A DNA stretch of 34,717 nucleotides from a virus. This document shows positions 9,057-16,920 of this stretch, piece after piece (positions within the stretch are counted from its first letter, which is position 1; each line of letters starts with the position of its first letter). The notes below the pieces were generated by a model that made no database searches, was not told the origin of the DNA, and saw only the letters and a program-made list of their open reading frames with translations. The position numbers were made by a program, and so were the translations under genes. The DNA is taken from positions 1 to 34,717 of the IMG/VR virus record IMGVR_UViG_3300033148_005152. One strand, given 5' to 3'.

Positions 9057-9201
9057 ACTTAACCTCCTATATTATTTAAATTTATTTTCAAAACTGTTTT
9101 TTCCTCATTCTATAGTTAAATTGCTTTTTTAATTAAAATTCTTTTTCATTCTTTTAGTATTGTCTTTCCTTCTTTCTATTAAAACCCAATTTATTTTAAT
9201 A

Positions 9202-9726
9202 TCAGGCTTCACAAGTAAACACAAGATGCAATGTGAATCCCTCAAGAGCCATTCCGCTACTTGCTTTTGTAAATGTACAGTAAACTTTCTCATCAGCAGC
9301 CAAAACCTTATGCGTCCCATCTAAAGAACCGCAATCATTAGCTACCCCACCAGTAAGACCTGCTGCTGTAGTCGGAGGCGAGCTGAATATGGCGTTATCA
9401 TCTTTATCATATAAATTAATTGTTTGATAATTAACGGCATCTGCTCCAACATCATCAGCTACACTATAATAAACTTTATATAAAGTAACCGCTTCTAATT
9501 TTTGAAAAATAGGTATTTTCAAAGAATCTGAATCAGCGGCCACGTCTCCTACACAAACATTTTGATAATGATATTGCTGATTATTTGTCTGGTCAGGTAA
9601 TCCATTACAATCTATACTGAAAGTTTCCGTGCTATCTTTTTTACAAACTAAAAAGTCATTGTCAGATTGGTCAAGAATTATAATAGCACCTTTACCCTCT
9701 GGGTTTTTAATTTTTAATGCTGGCAT
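9202..9726 (-). CDS. Decoration-like virion protein, single-domain paralogue
   Basis: 174 residues, AGGAG before the ATG. It aligns by eye with the first half of the protein at 7926-9056: STETFSIDCNGL matches GTEVCRINKHGEI, VCVGDVAADSDSLKIPIFQK matches VCLGDIAANEDGNLFPIFRA, and EKVYCTFTKASSGMALEGFT matches ETVYIKFAKSGNGMALSGFT. So the three copies arose by duplication in place. A 145-base stretch without a gene (9057-9201) separates the two; it is T-rich on the plus strand and shows no other signal. Confidence 0.75.
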   Translation of the reverse strand: MPALKIKNPEGKGAIIILDQSDNDFLVCKKDSTETFSIDCNGLPDQTNNQQYHYQNVCVGDVAADSDSLKIPIFQKLEAVTLYKVYYSVADDVGADAVNYQTINLYDKDDNAIFSSPPTTAAGLTGGVANDCGSLDGTHKVLAADEKVYCTFTKASSGMALEGFTLHLVFTCEA

Positions 9727-9742
9727 TTCTATTACTCCTATT

Positions 9743-9931
9743 TTATATTATTTCAATGTCTTTCCTTATTTTCTTTTTTGATTTATTCTTTTTCAGCTTT
9801 TCTATTCTAACTTTCTTTTCAAGTTCGATATTCGGTTTAAGCCAGGGATAATATTTTTTCAAATTTTCAATTTCTTTTTCTGAAATTTTATCATCTACTA
9901 TATCTTTTATCATTTTTATTCTTCCACCCAT
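9743..9931 (-). CDS. Small basic protein of unknown function
   Basis: 62 residues, almost half Lys, Arg, Glu or Asp, ending KLKKNKSKKKIRKDIEII, with a KYYPWLKPN centre. AAGGAG followed by TAATTAATTATG gives a clear start. YYPWLKPN resembles the minimal 'YPWL+P' segment of small phage head or neck proteins, but this is not enough for a name. It lies between the stopper and the decoration genes. Confidence 0.6.
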   Translation of the reverse strand: MGGRIKMIKDIVDDKISEKEIENLKKYYPWLKPNIELEKKVRIEKLKKNKSKKKIRKDIEII

Positions 9932-9944
9932 AATTAATTACTCC

Positions 9945-10289
9945 TTATATAGTCAACGCTTCTTCTAAAGATTCCCTAACATCCACATGATAACTTAAAG
10001 TTTTTCCAAACTGATTTTTACTTCTCTTTAAATAAATTATTTGATATGTTTTTCCATCATAAACAATCCTGTCTTCTGAATCAATAGAAGCTTTATTTTC
10101 TATTATAAAAGAACCATCCATCAATTCATCTTTACCTGTAATTCCCACTGTCAATCTTTCTCTTTTTGAAAGAAAAAAACACCTTGCTTCCTGTGAAGTT
10201 TTATAACTAACATTTCCATAATCATCATAAGTAACCCCTGAACGTATATAACAAACTTCACGTAGTATTTTATCTATTGGTATTCGCAT
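9945..10289 (-). CDS. Head-tail stopper / head closure protein
   Basis: 114 residues. The pattern 'CYIRSGVTYDDYGNVSYKTSQEARCFFLS', then DSEDRIVYDGKTYQIIYLKR and a final strand HVDVRESLEE matches the SPP1 gp16 / HK97 gp7-type closure family, small beta-barrels that plug the connector and dock the tail. It starts in a TAATG overlap with the connector gene, as in many relatives. Confidence 0.7.
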   Translation of the reverse strand: MRIPIDKILREVCYIRSGVTYDDYGNVSYKTSQEARCFFLSKRERLTVGITGKDELMDGSFIIENKASIDSEDRIVYDGKTYQIIYLKRSKNQFGKTLSYHVDVRESLEEALTI

Positions 10290-11485
10290 TATATTATCAT
10301 TTCCGTAGGTTCAGTCTTTGCATACCAACCCAATTGTTGATATAATTCAGGAGGCAAACCATTTTTAAAATCTGCTGCTGAATATTCATAATCACCATCA
10401 CTAATATTTTCCTTTTTGAATGCTCTATCCAATCTACTCAAACCATATTTGTAAGCAACCATTTCACAACATATCTGTTTTAACGGTTCTGGTATCGTTT
10501 CGTACCCGCCAGTATAAGAAACTGTTATATTCATTACTCTATTAGTTACATTTAAAATAGCACTTGTTGATAAATCCAAAATTCCTTCATCATAAAGCAC
10601 ATCAAAATCAGATAAAGGATTACTGGGCAAATACAACGTTATAGTTGTTTCTTTAGCATTCAAACCAGAAACTTTAAATAAATAAGAACAAGGATAATCA
10701 GCATAATCATTATCCATCAGTTCAGCTGTCCAACCCAAATCACTGTCCAAAGCATTTATGGCATCGACCATTTCTGTTATAGTATCGTCATCTTCAAAAG
10801 TCAAATCTTCATCGCTACCATTTGAATCCCCACCAAATATTTTCAAATTTATCTTGGCAGTTGTTACTTCAATAGGACAGAAAGCCGTATCTGTCAAAGT
10901 ATTTTTTATTGTCATCACTCCTGTCCTACCTGTGCTTACCTTTACATCAGAAACTATTGGATAATTATTTAACATTATTAATCCACTATCAGTTACACTG
11001 TGTCTTTCGTTTATAAATGAACGGCTTTTCAGTTTCCTTCTACATTCATTTTCAATTCCTATAGAAGCATTGTTTATAAGCATTTCTAAAAGAAAATTAT
11101 CATAACAATATAAAATCAATTTATTCGTTTCACCTAAACAACTTGTAGCTTCTTTTATAATTAAATCGGTTGAAGAAACATTTGACCTTCCTTCAAGATT
11201 AACGACCCAACCCTTATCCCAAGTGTCATTTATATAATCAACAAGTTCTGTCAAAGTATCATAATCATCAGCAGTCAAATCTATTGTCTTATCTCCATTA
11301 TTAGCTCCTGAAGAAGTTACACTTAATATCATTGCTTCATCTTTGACTTGGACAGTAGCTGCTGTCGTTACCCCATCAGAATTAGAATTGTAAATTGAAA
11401 TCCCAGAAGTTTGAACGTTCTCCCTTTCTTGCAAATAATTTTTACATTCTTCTAATGAGATTAATGCGTATTCTGAAAGACTCAT
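10289..11485 (-). CDS. Head-tail connector (gp6/gp15-like) with two inserted domains
   Basis: 398 residues, about twice or more the usual size. The connector core is recognisable in pieces: residues 1-23 (LISLEECKNYLQE), 128-190 (LLEMLINNASIGIENECRRK, then GLIMLNNYPIVSDVKV), and 300-398 (VSYTGGYETIPEPLKQICCE, then a helical end). Two extra domains interrupt it at 41-127 and 200-287. They resemble each other: YDTLTELVDYINDTWDKGWVVNL against DDTITEMVDAINALDSDLGWTAEL, each after 'idLt' or 'edltF' and before a 'ss..L' strand. The inserts look like the short FliD-type 'hook-IN' motif. The start has only weak SD (ATGGA). Confidence 0.8.
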   Translation of the reverse strand: MSLSEYALISLEECKNYLQERENVQTSGISIYNSNSDGVTTAATVQVKDEAMILSVTSSGANNGDKTIDLTADDYDTLTELVDYINDTWDKGWVVNLEGRSNVSSTDLIIKEATSCLGETNKLILYCYDNFLLEMLINNASIGIENECRRKLKSRSFINERHSVTDSGLIMLNNYPIVSDVKVSTGRTGVMTIKNTLTDTAFCPIEVTTAKINLKIFGGDSNGSDEDLTFEDDDTITEMVDAINALDSDLGWTAELMDNDYADYPCSYLFKVSGLNAKETTITLYLPSNPLSDFDVLYDEGILDLSTSAILNVTNRVMNITVSYTGGYETIPEPLKQICCEMVAYKYGLSRLDRAFKKENISDGDYEYSAADFKNGLPPELYQQLGWYAKTEPTEMII

Positions 11486-11582
11486 TTTAATCCATTTTTA
11501 GTTATAAGAATAATTTTATTTTTTAAATTTTCAAAATAATATTAAACTTACCATTAATCACCATTTTATCTTATCATAAAAA

Positions 11583-12398
11583 TTAATCATTTCTTTCTAT
11601 CCACCCAATAAGAGAAGCCGTTACATCCGACGCTGCTGTTGTTTCAACAGCAAGATATACATCCGTTCTTTCACTTATTACTATGGGAAAGATAAACTCA
11701 TTTCCTGATGTTGTATATTGTATTTTCTTTACCCATATAGAACGGTCAGTTTTATTATAAGGAATAATGTGTATGCCAAAACTTGCTATTACTGCCTGTG
11801 CAATTGAACATTCAAAATAAGCTAAATATAAAGTATAATTGTCTGGAACGGTATAAAATGCGTGATATGTCTGCCCATCATAAGCGTTAATCATACCAAC
11901 GGTTGTATCTGCACCAAGATTTGTTATACGCAAATTGCCTTTTAATGTATCAGCTCCAGAAGAATCCACCCAAGCCCTGTTCAATCTCAAAAATTCCTTT
12001 GCACTCTTCACTCTATTTGTACCATCCAAATCAAGTGTATCCCTTATTACATTATAATCAGCATCCAACCCTTCAAAAATTACTGTTCTTCCTCCAGTAC
12101 CACCTTTATCGTCAGCCGCATTATTGGAACAAACCATCAAAGATTCAGCAGCCGCCAAAGGATTATAAGTACCTGAACTATCCCAGATAACTTGATGTGC
12201 TGCCCCGGTTGAATTGCAAACCCCTATAATATTAACCGCTTCTGCTCTTTTAATTATACCTTTGGCTATATTAAGATAATACGTTTGGGCAGATACTCTC
12301 AAATCACCATCCTCAAATTCTACTCTACTGTTCCACTGGGCGAATAACGTAGTGGGAAAGAATATAAATAAAATTAAATAGTATAATAATTTTTTCAT
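11583..12398 (-). CDS. Secreted protein in the structural module, unknown function
   Basis: 271 residues starting MKKLLYYLILFIFFPTTLFA, followed by QWNSR: a Sec signal peptide with an AQ end. The mature part is beta-rich (VEFEDGDLRVSAQTYYLNIAKG, GGRTVIFEGLDADYNVIRDT, TTVGMINAYDGQTYHAFYTV, then TTAASDVTASLIGWIERND). The middle looks like bacterial or phage surface proteins with repeated strands; no enzyme motif is visible. The ATG lies 4 bases after the stop of the gene at 12403, so the two are cotranscribed. There is no clear SD, so translation may rely on coupling. Confidence 0.65.
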   Translation of the reverse strand: MKKLLYYLILFIFFPTTLFAQWNSRVEFEDGDLRVSAQTYYLNIAKGIIKRAEAVNIIGVCNSTGAAHQVIWDSSGTYNPLAAAESLMVCSNNAADDKGGTGGRTVIFEGLDADYNVIRDTLDLDGTNRVKSAKEFLRLNRAWVDSSGADTLKGNLRITNLGADTTVGMINAYDGQTYHAFYTVPDNYTLYLAYFECSIAQAVIASFGIHIIPYNKTDRSIWVKKIQYTTSGNEFIFPIVISERTDVYLAVETTAASDVTASLIGWIERND

Positions 12399-12402
12399 TT
12401 TT

Positions 12403-12897
12403 TTATCTCACATTGACTTCCAATGTATAGGGGATAGTTCTCCCCTTATTTACGTTTAATGAATCTGTATTTCTTACTAAAAACAACATATGCTCTGCCG
12501 CTTCAGGATTAATTTTAAAATGATTATATAAATTATAATGCTTAACACTATCTTCAAGATTAATAGCAACTGCTCCAGAAGAATCTGGATGTGGAACTAA
12601 CAAAGTATCCCAAAAAGCATACCCCCATTGTAAATTTATTCTGGGTAATTTTCCTTCAGTGTAAGCGTTTCCCGATGTATCATATTTAAATTTTACTTCA
12701 ACTACCCCAGTAAAAGATTGATTAGCTAAATTGATTCTTAAAGTATCAATATCGAGTTTATTCGTTCCACCGGCATCGACGCTATCAGGAGCAAGTAAAG
12801 TGCCTTGCATTGAAAATTTCACCATTCTTTGTGAATAAATATCTGAAAACCAAAGGACAAAAAATGATATTAATATAAATATAAATAATTTTTTCAT
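12403..12897 (-). CDS. Secreted protein in the structural module, unknown function
   Basis: 164 residues from the ATG at 12897, chosen because AGGTG lies just before it and because it begins MKKLFIFILISFFVLWFSDIY, a clean signal peptide ending SQ. An upstream in-frame start would add 15 residues before the hydrophobic core and is less likely. The mature part is beta-rich with DTLRINLANQSFTGVVEVKF and ends NKGRTIPYTLEVNVR, suggesting a beta-sandwich. It has no recognised relative. Confidence 0.65.
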   Translation of the reverse strand: MKKLFIFILISFFVLWFSDIYSQRMVKFSMQGTLLAPDSVDAGGTNKLDIDTLRINLANQSFTGVVEVKFKYDTSGNAYTEGKLPRINLQWGYAFWDTLLVPHPDSSGAVAINLEDSVKHYNLYNHFKINPEAAEHMLFLVRNTDSLNVNKGRTIPYTLEVNVR

Positions 12898-12915
12898 TGG
12901 ACACCTAAAAAGATT

Positions 12916-12946
12916 TTCCCTGCGGACTATAAAAGCCCGCAAGGAA
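12916..12946 (-). terminator. Hairpin between genes 12954 and 12403
   Basis: A ten-base arm (12916-12925, TTCCCTGCGG) pairs with 12937-12946 (CCGCAAGGAA), one mismatch, 11-base loop. On the minus strand it is followed by AAAATCTTTTT, so it may act as a weak terminator or RNA-stabilising hairpin. Confidence 0.45.
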
Positions 12947-12953
12947 TAATTAA

Positions 12954-13160
12954 TTATTCTTCTTCATTCAACTTAACTTTTTCTTTCTTCTTTTTCAACT
13001 TCACCTTCACTGCCAAACCTTCTGATAATATAGAAGGCACGTCTTCAGCTCTTGCATTAAAAACGCTACCTGGTTCTAACAACATACTCTTTCCGTTAAC
13101 ATTATACCTCAAAAATCTACCCGGCAACATTTTCATTCTAAAAACATTTTTAATAGCCAT
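12954..13160 (-). CDS. Small phage structural-region protein, unknown
   Basis: 68 residues, GGAGG-type SD before the ATG. It begins MAIKNVFRMKMLPGRFLRYN and has LEPGSVFNARAEDVPSIL, then a Lys/Glu-rich tail (KLKKKKEKVKLNEEE). The 'G.f..y.vng...l.pG.....' style occurs in small head proteins, but the match is weak. It sits between two secreted proteins yet has no signal peptide. Confidence 0.6.
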   Translation of the reverse strand: MAIKNVFRMKMLPGRFLRYNVNGKSMLLEPGSVFNARAEDVPSILSEGLAVKVKLKKKKEKVKLNEEE

Positions 13161-13185
13161 AGGACTCCTCCGTAAGTTTAATTAA

Positions 13186-14205
13186 TTATTTTTCAGCCAC
13201 TATTCTATACCAATCTTCAAGTAAATACTGTCCGGCTGTAGTTCCTTCTCCCTTTTTTAATTCTCGGAAGGGCGTTAATTTTCCACCGATTGGTAAATTA
13301 GAAGTACCTGCAATACTGTCTATCAATACACCATTAGCGTACCACCAAACGGCGCAATCGGTACCTTCACCGTCAAAATGAAATCCTAATGTATTCCAGC
13401 CAAGATTCCCAGAAGCAGGTAATAAAATTAACGAATCAGTCAATTCAGTTGTCGCATCTTCAACTACCCCCCTCCAAACTGAATCACCATCTACTATTCT
13501 AAAATAAATACCATCTTCTGTGCCAGCAATAACAGTACTATCAGCTACAGCTAAACCAAAAGCAGCCTCTAATTGATAAGCTGTATGTGTCCCCAAAGCA
13601 ACTCTCCATTCACACCAAATTTCTTTTGTGCTGTCCATAACAATAGATGTGTTGTTTATATGAGAATTGTTAAGACCATCATCTTGGCTTGTTGTAAGTA
13701 TTTTTAAAACCCCACCAGCACTATCTGGTAGCGTATATCCATTTTTACCTGTATCGGAAGAACAATACCATCCAGCTATTGATGAATCCCCGGGTCCTGC
13801 GGATATATCAGCACAAATCCAATCTTCAAATAACTCAAATACTTCTGATGCATTATGCCAACCTATATTAGTTTTAATTTTATTATTCCACATACCTGTA
13901 TTAGGACTTTCAATAACATTGGTACCATCAAAGTATAATTCATAATCATCGTCAGTTCCTAAAAGTATTCCATAATTATCAGCAAAGTTATAATTGGCAG
14001 ACGCATCAGCTATAACTGTTCCTGATTGTATGTCAACAGTAGCGCCGGAATTTAATTGTATTTCACCACCATCTTTAACCACCATTCTATCACCGCCCGT
14101 GTCAAAATAAATCTTTGTTATGTAATCAGATTGAGCAAATACAATTCCAACTACAATCAAAGAAGCGGAAAGCAAAGTGGTTATTAATTTCCAATTCTTT
14201 TTCAT
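13186..14205 (-). CDS. Secreted protein with jelly-roll or lectin-like C-terminus
   Basis: 339 residues, AGGAGGT before the ATG. It starts MKKNWKLITTLLSASLIVVG, then IVFAQSDYITK: a signal peptide with AQ end. After it comes FDTGGDRMVVKDGGEIQLNS, a repetitive beta segment (GATVDIQSGTVIAD), then YELYFDGTNVI, as in phage appendage or decoration proteins. The last 150 residues look like a concanavalin-like sandwich (WCEWRVALGTHTAYQLEAAF, NTLGFHFDGEGTDCAVWWYA, NGVLIDSIAG, YLLEDWYRIV). Carbohydrate binding on a surface is the best guess. Confidence 0.65.
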   Translation of the reverse strand: MKKNWKLITTLLSASLIVVGIVFAQSDYITKIYFDTGGDRMVVKDGGEIQLNSGATVDIQSGTVIADASANYNFADNYGILLGTDDDYELYFDGTNVIESPNTGMWNNKIKTNIGWHNASEVFELFEDWICADISAGPGDSSIAGWYCSSDTGKNGYTLPDSAGGVLKILTTSQDDGLNNSHINNTSIVMDSTKEIWCEWRVALGTHTAYQLEAAFGLAVADSTVIAGTEDGIYFRIVDGDSVWRGVVEDATTELTDSLILLPASGNLGWNTLGFHFDGEGTDCAVWWYANGVLIDSIAGTSNLPIGGKLTPFRELKKGEGTTAGQYLLEDWYRIVAEK

Positions 14206-14246
14206 TATTTAATACCTCCTAAAATTTTATAGTATATAATGAAGAA

Positions 14247-14272
14247 GGCGGGGCAGGAGCCCAAACCCCGCC
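14247..14272 (-). terminator. GC-rich hairpin terminator after the capsid operon
   Basis: GGCGGGG at 14247-14253 pairs perfectly with CCCCGCC at 14266-14272, 12-base loop. Reading leftwards it is followed by TTCTTCATTATATACT. This is by far the most GC-rich spot nearby and sits between the decoration-like gene and the secreted gene at 13186, so it probably reduces transcription into the secreted genes. Confidence 0.6.
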
Positions 14273-14284
14273 ATCTCCCTTCAA

Positions 14285-14301
14285 CGTCCTTCTTCAGGAC
14301 G
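14285..14301 (-). terminator. Second hairpin adjacent to the terminator
   Basis: CGTCCT at 14285-14290 pairs with AGGACG at 14296-14301 around a 5-base loop. It lies 12 bases before the larger hairpin in the direction of transcription. It could cooperate with it or protect the 3' end of the capsid messenger. Confidence 0.45.
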
Positions 14302-14307
14302 AGTCTA

Positions 14308-14712
14308 TTATTCACTTGCATCACTTGAATAATCACTCGTTGCTGGTGAATAAATTGGGTCTTTCCCTATTAATATAACACACACATAAGAATCATTGCT
14401 TGAACCTGTTTCAGTTACATCAACCCTAACGTATCTTTTTATATCGTCAAGTTCAACTTTCGTTAGTCCTGACTCATCAAGTAATGTAGCTGTTACCGTT
14501 GTGTGTGTTGCAAAAGTGCTATCGTCTTCACTATCCAAGATAGTGCAAGAATCAAACGTATCGCTTCCAAGAGTGAACGAAATTATAGCATATGCATCTC
14601 TGCACCCATACATATCAACAGACGTGCCTGTAGATAGACCATTTAATAAATTGGCTCTTATTCCTTCCTTCACCAACATACTAGCGCCAAAATCTCTGGT
14701 TACTGCTCTCAT
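14308..14712 (-). CDS. Probable head decoration protein
   Basis: 134 residues, beta-rich: MRAVTRDFGASMLVKEGIRA, then GTSVDMYGCRDAYAIISFTL, STFATHTTVTATLLDESGLTKVELDD, KRYVRVDVTET. The RYVRVDVT segment with 'D.Y.ai...' strands is a pattern of small beta-sandwich phage head proteins found just downstream of the capsid gene. No transmembrane or signal segment. A decoration or minor head role is inferred from position and size. Confidence 0.6.
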   Translation of the reverse strand: MRAVTRDFGASMLVKEGIRANLLNGLSTGTSVDMYGCRDAYAIISFTLGSDTFDSCTILDSEDDSTFATHTTVTATLLDESGLTKVELDDIKRYVRVDVTETGSSNDSYVCVILIGKDPIYSPATSDYSSDASE

Positions 14713-14750
14713 AATTTTTTACTCCTATATTTTTGTTTCATTATTTTTCC

Positions 14751-14772
14751 TGTTTCAACAATTGTTGAAACA
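14751..14772. repeat. Perfect 22-base palindrome after the capsid gene
   Basis: TGTTTCAACAA is followed at once by its exact reverse complement. It lies 8 bases after the capsid stop. Without a following U-run it is more likely an RNA-stabilising hairpin or a binding site than a terminator. Confidence 0.7.
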
Positions 14773-14779
14773 AATATTA

Positions 14780-15976
14780 TTACGATGCCGCTACTCCTTT
14801 AATAATATAGAAATTCTTTGGTTCTCTGGGAGCGCCATCAGAACGCATAACCGCTCTGAAGTAAGTTTCGTTTCGTAAGAAACTATCACCAGCAACATCA
14901 GAAGCACTGATTTCAATTAATTCAGTTTTTTTCTGAAGAATAGCAAAATCACTCCATTTTCCAAGAATTATATAAGAAAGACTTGTTCCAGTACCAGCCG
15001 TTAGATTTGTTACAATTTGGGTAGTAAAACCAACTTTATATCCCAAAATATCATCAGGTTCTTTCTTTGTCAAATCTCTTGCTAACTGCTGTCCCAGATG
15101 ATAAATATATGAACCTTCTCCATTCTTCAATTGTCGCAAACTATTCTTTGTTCTCGGATGCATTATCCAACCATCACAAGTAGCATCATTAGCTTGTATA
15201 GCGTATTCAGCGTCCATCAGGTCATCAAAAGTAGGCACAGCCCCATTACCCGAACCAAGCGTAGTGCTTGATACAAGAGGGTTGTTGTAAATACCCAAAG
15301 GTTGTGTTCCACCTGTACCTTTTATGAACGCTAAATCTTCAGCAAGCGCAAGAACTTTTGCCAAATCGTCTTTTATAATCGTGTCCACCGCCGGTCCCGC
15401 ATCCGCCAATAAATCATTTTTGACTTTTGTAACTCCCACACAATCTTTTAATACTAAATTGAGCATGGCAAATGCCTGGTCGGAAGCGGTAAAATCAGTT
15501 GTTCTTGCATCCTGTACCCAATAAGCGGTTGCTCCCCCCGTTGTTCTCGGTATTGACATAGTGTTTCCATTCACTTCATAAACGGTAGCACCCATATCTC
15601 TTATGATAGCTTTCGCCCGAAGCAATTCAATGACTTCTGTTGAAACTTCTGGAGGAATAAGAAACCCACCTTTAACACCAAGACCACCACGCATTGTTTT
15701 TATCACTTCTTCTTTATCCGAATTTATTCTTATAAAAGCTTGCTTTTCATAATCAGCATCTTCCCAGTTACCAGTAGTCGAACCACGCAAATACTTTGCT
15801 ATTGAAAGGTACTGCTTTCCACCGGTGACAGGGGTTTCAATCCTATCGTTTTCTGTTGATCTTTCCCGTGCTTTCGTCAAAGGCTCAAGACTTTTCTTGA
15901 TTTGCTCCTTGACAATTTTTTGCATTTCATCAAGGTCAATAGTTACTTTTTTCGTTTCTTTCTTTTTATCAGCCAT
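14780..15976 (-). CDS. Major capsid protein, HK97 fold
   Basis: 398 residues from the ATG at 15976, chosen over a GTG nine bases upstream because GGGGTG precedes it. The first 60 or so residues are a charged helix (MQKIVKEQIKKSLEPLTKAR), a delta domain that is probably cut off. The fold-defining parts follow: GGLGVKGGFLIPPEVSTEVIELLRAK, IIRDMGATVYEVNGNTMSIPR, DLAKVLALAEDLAFIKGTGG, QPLGIYNNP, a P-domain and the final GSFL-like DSFLRNETYFRAVMR. It is the shell protein and the substrate of the protease at 17037. Confidence 0.95.
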   Translation of the reverse strand: MADKKKETKKVTIDLDEMQKIVKEQIKKSLEPLTKARERSTENDRIETPVTGGKQYLSIAKYLRGSTTGNWEDADYEKQAFIRINSDKEEVIKTMRGGLGVKGGFLIPPEVSTEVIELLRAKAIIRDMGATVYEVNGNTMSIPRTTGGATAYWVQDARTTDFTASDQAFAMLNLVLKDCVGVTKVKNDLLADAGPAVDTIIKDDLAKVLALAEDLAFIKGTGGTQPLGIYNNPLVSSTTLGSGNGAVPTFDDLMDAEYAIQANDATCDGWIMHPRTKNSLRQLKNGEGSYIYHLGQQLARDLTKKEPDDILGYKVGFTTQIVTNLTAGTGTSLSYIILGKWSDFAILQKKTELIEISASDVAGDSFLRNETYFRAVMRSDGAPREPKNFYIIKGVAAS

Positions 15977-16011
15977 TATACACACCCCACTAAATTTTAT
16001 ATGTTAATAAC

Positions 16012-16824
16012 TTATTTTTCTAACACTTCTTTAATCCCGTCTTCCACGAGATTACCGATATTTTTAGCTAATTCTTCACCTGTCAATTCAGTTATCTCAT
16101 TTTCATCGGGATTTTCCTCTTCACTTTCAACACCAGCTTCTTTCAGTTCTTCTTTGACTATATCATCAGCCATCTTTTTTAGGTTTTCCCTAATGCTTTC
16201 CTCTGAATCTTCTGAAGCTTCTTCTTCATCGTCATTAGCCTCTTTGGTTTCCCCCGCACCCTCGGCGGATTTCTCCGCTTCTGTGTTTTTGCTTTCTTCT
16301 TCTTTTTCTTCTTGTTCTTTTAATAGTTCAGCAATAACATCAGTAGCTTTGGACAATCCTTCACTCAATTGTTTTAACATATCAAGGGTCTTTTTTGAAA
16401 ACCGAGCGCCAACTTTTTCAATGCCTTCAGCTTCATCTTTTTCTTTGTCATCTTCACTTTCAATTTCCTTTTCTGAAAGAACGGTATCCGCAAGTTTGTT
16501 TATATAAATACCAATAGCATTTTGCAATTCTTTTGGCATATCGTTAGTGAACTGATTTATCAAATCTGCCGCCTCTTCTGCTTTGTTCAATTCTTCAAAA
16601 ACACCACTAACTTTTTCCAAATCTTCTTTCGACAAATCCCTCTGCGAAAGATTTCTGAACATATCGTTGATTTTACTCACTTTTAAATCCTCCATCTTAT
16701 TTTCTTTTTTATTTCTTTTTATCAAATAGAATTTTTTTCTATTAGCAGGATTATCGACAAAAGAAACTTCATCAACTTCTACATCCTCAAGTTTTCTTGG
16801 CTTCTTTCTGTTTTTTTCAAACAT
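16012..16824 (-). CDS. Capsid scaffold-like protein (detached XkdF C-terminal half)
   Basis: 270 residues, very acidic and coiled-coil-like (EEKEEESKNTEAEKSAEGAG). The start LEDVEVDEVSFVDNPANRKK, then FYLIKR is a segment that in XkdF-type proteins follows the protease domain directly, ahead of the scaffold. Here it opens a separate gene, with GAGGAGG before the ATG. The rest has the charge and helix content of scaffolding proteins. Its place between protease and capsid gene agrees. It should co-assemble with the capsid protein and then be cleaved. Confidence 0.75.
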   Translation of the reverse strand: MFEKNRKKPRKLEDVEVDEVSFVDNPANRKKFYLIKRNKKENKMEDLKVSKINDMFRNLSQRDLSKEDLEKVSGVFEELNKAEEAADLINQFTNDMPKELQNAIGIYINKLADTVLSEKEIESEDDKEKDEAEGIEKVGARFSKKTLDMLKQLSEGLSKATDVIAELLKEQEEKEEESKNTEAEKSAEGAGETKEANDDEEEASEDSEESIRENLKKMADDIVKEELKEAGVESEEENPDENEITELTGEELAKNIGNLVEDGIKEVLEK

Positions 16825-16841
16825 TTACGCCTCCTCAAAAT

Positions 16842-16880
16842 AAAAAAAGGCAATGCCAAACTCCTTAATTGACATTGCCT
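16842..16880 (-). terminator. Rho-independent terminator between protease and scaffold genes
   Basis: AGGCAATG (16873-16880 read leftwards) pairs with CATTGCCT (16848-16855) around a 17-base loop, followed at once by TTTTTTTATTTT on the minus strand. The scaffold SD starts only a few bases later. It would lower scaffold and capsid transcription coming from upstream, or mark the start of a separate, stronger unit. Confidence 0.7.
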
Positions 16881-16920
16881 AAAAATAAACTTAAAAAAAG
16901 TCTTATACAGACAATTCTCT

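Noticed and set aside
9129-9320. 63-codon minus-strand frame overlapping the single-domain decoration gene
   Set aside because: It overlaps a better-supported gene with SD and homology, in a different frame.
15902-16507. 201-codon plus-strand Ser/Phe-rich frame
   Set aside because: Shadow of the Glu/Lys-rich scaffold gene; GAA and GAT codons read backwards give Ser and Phe.
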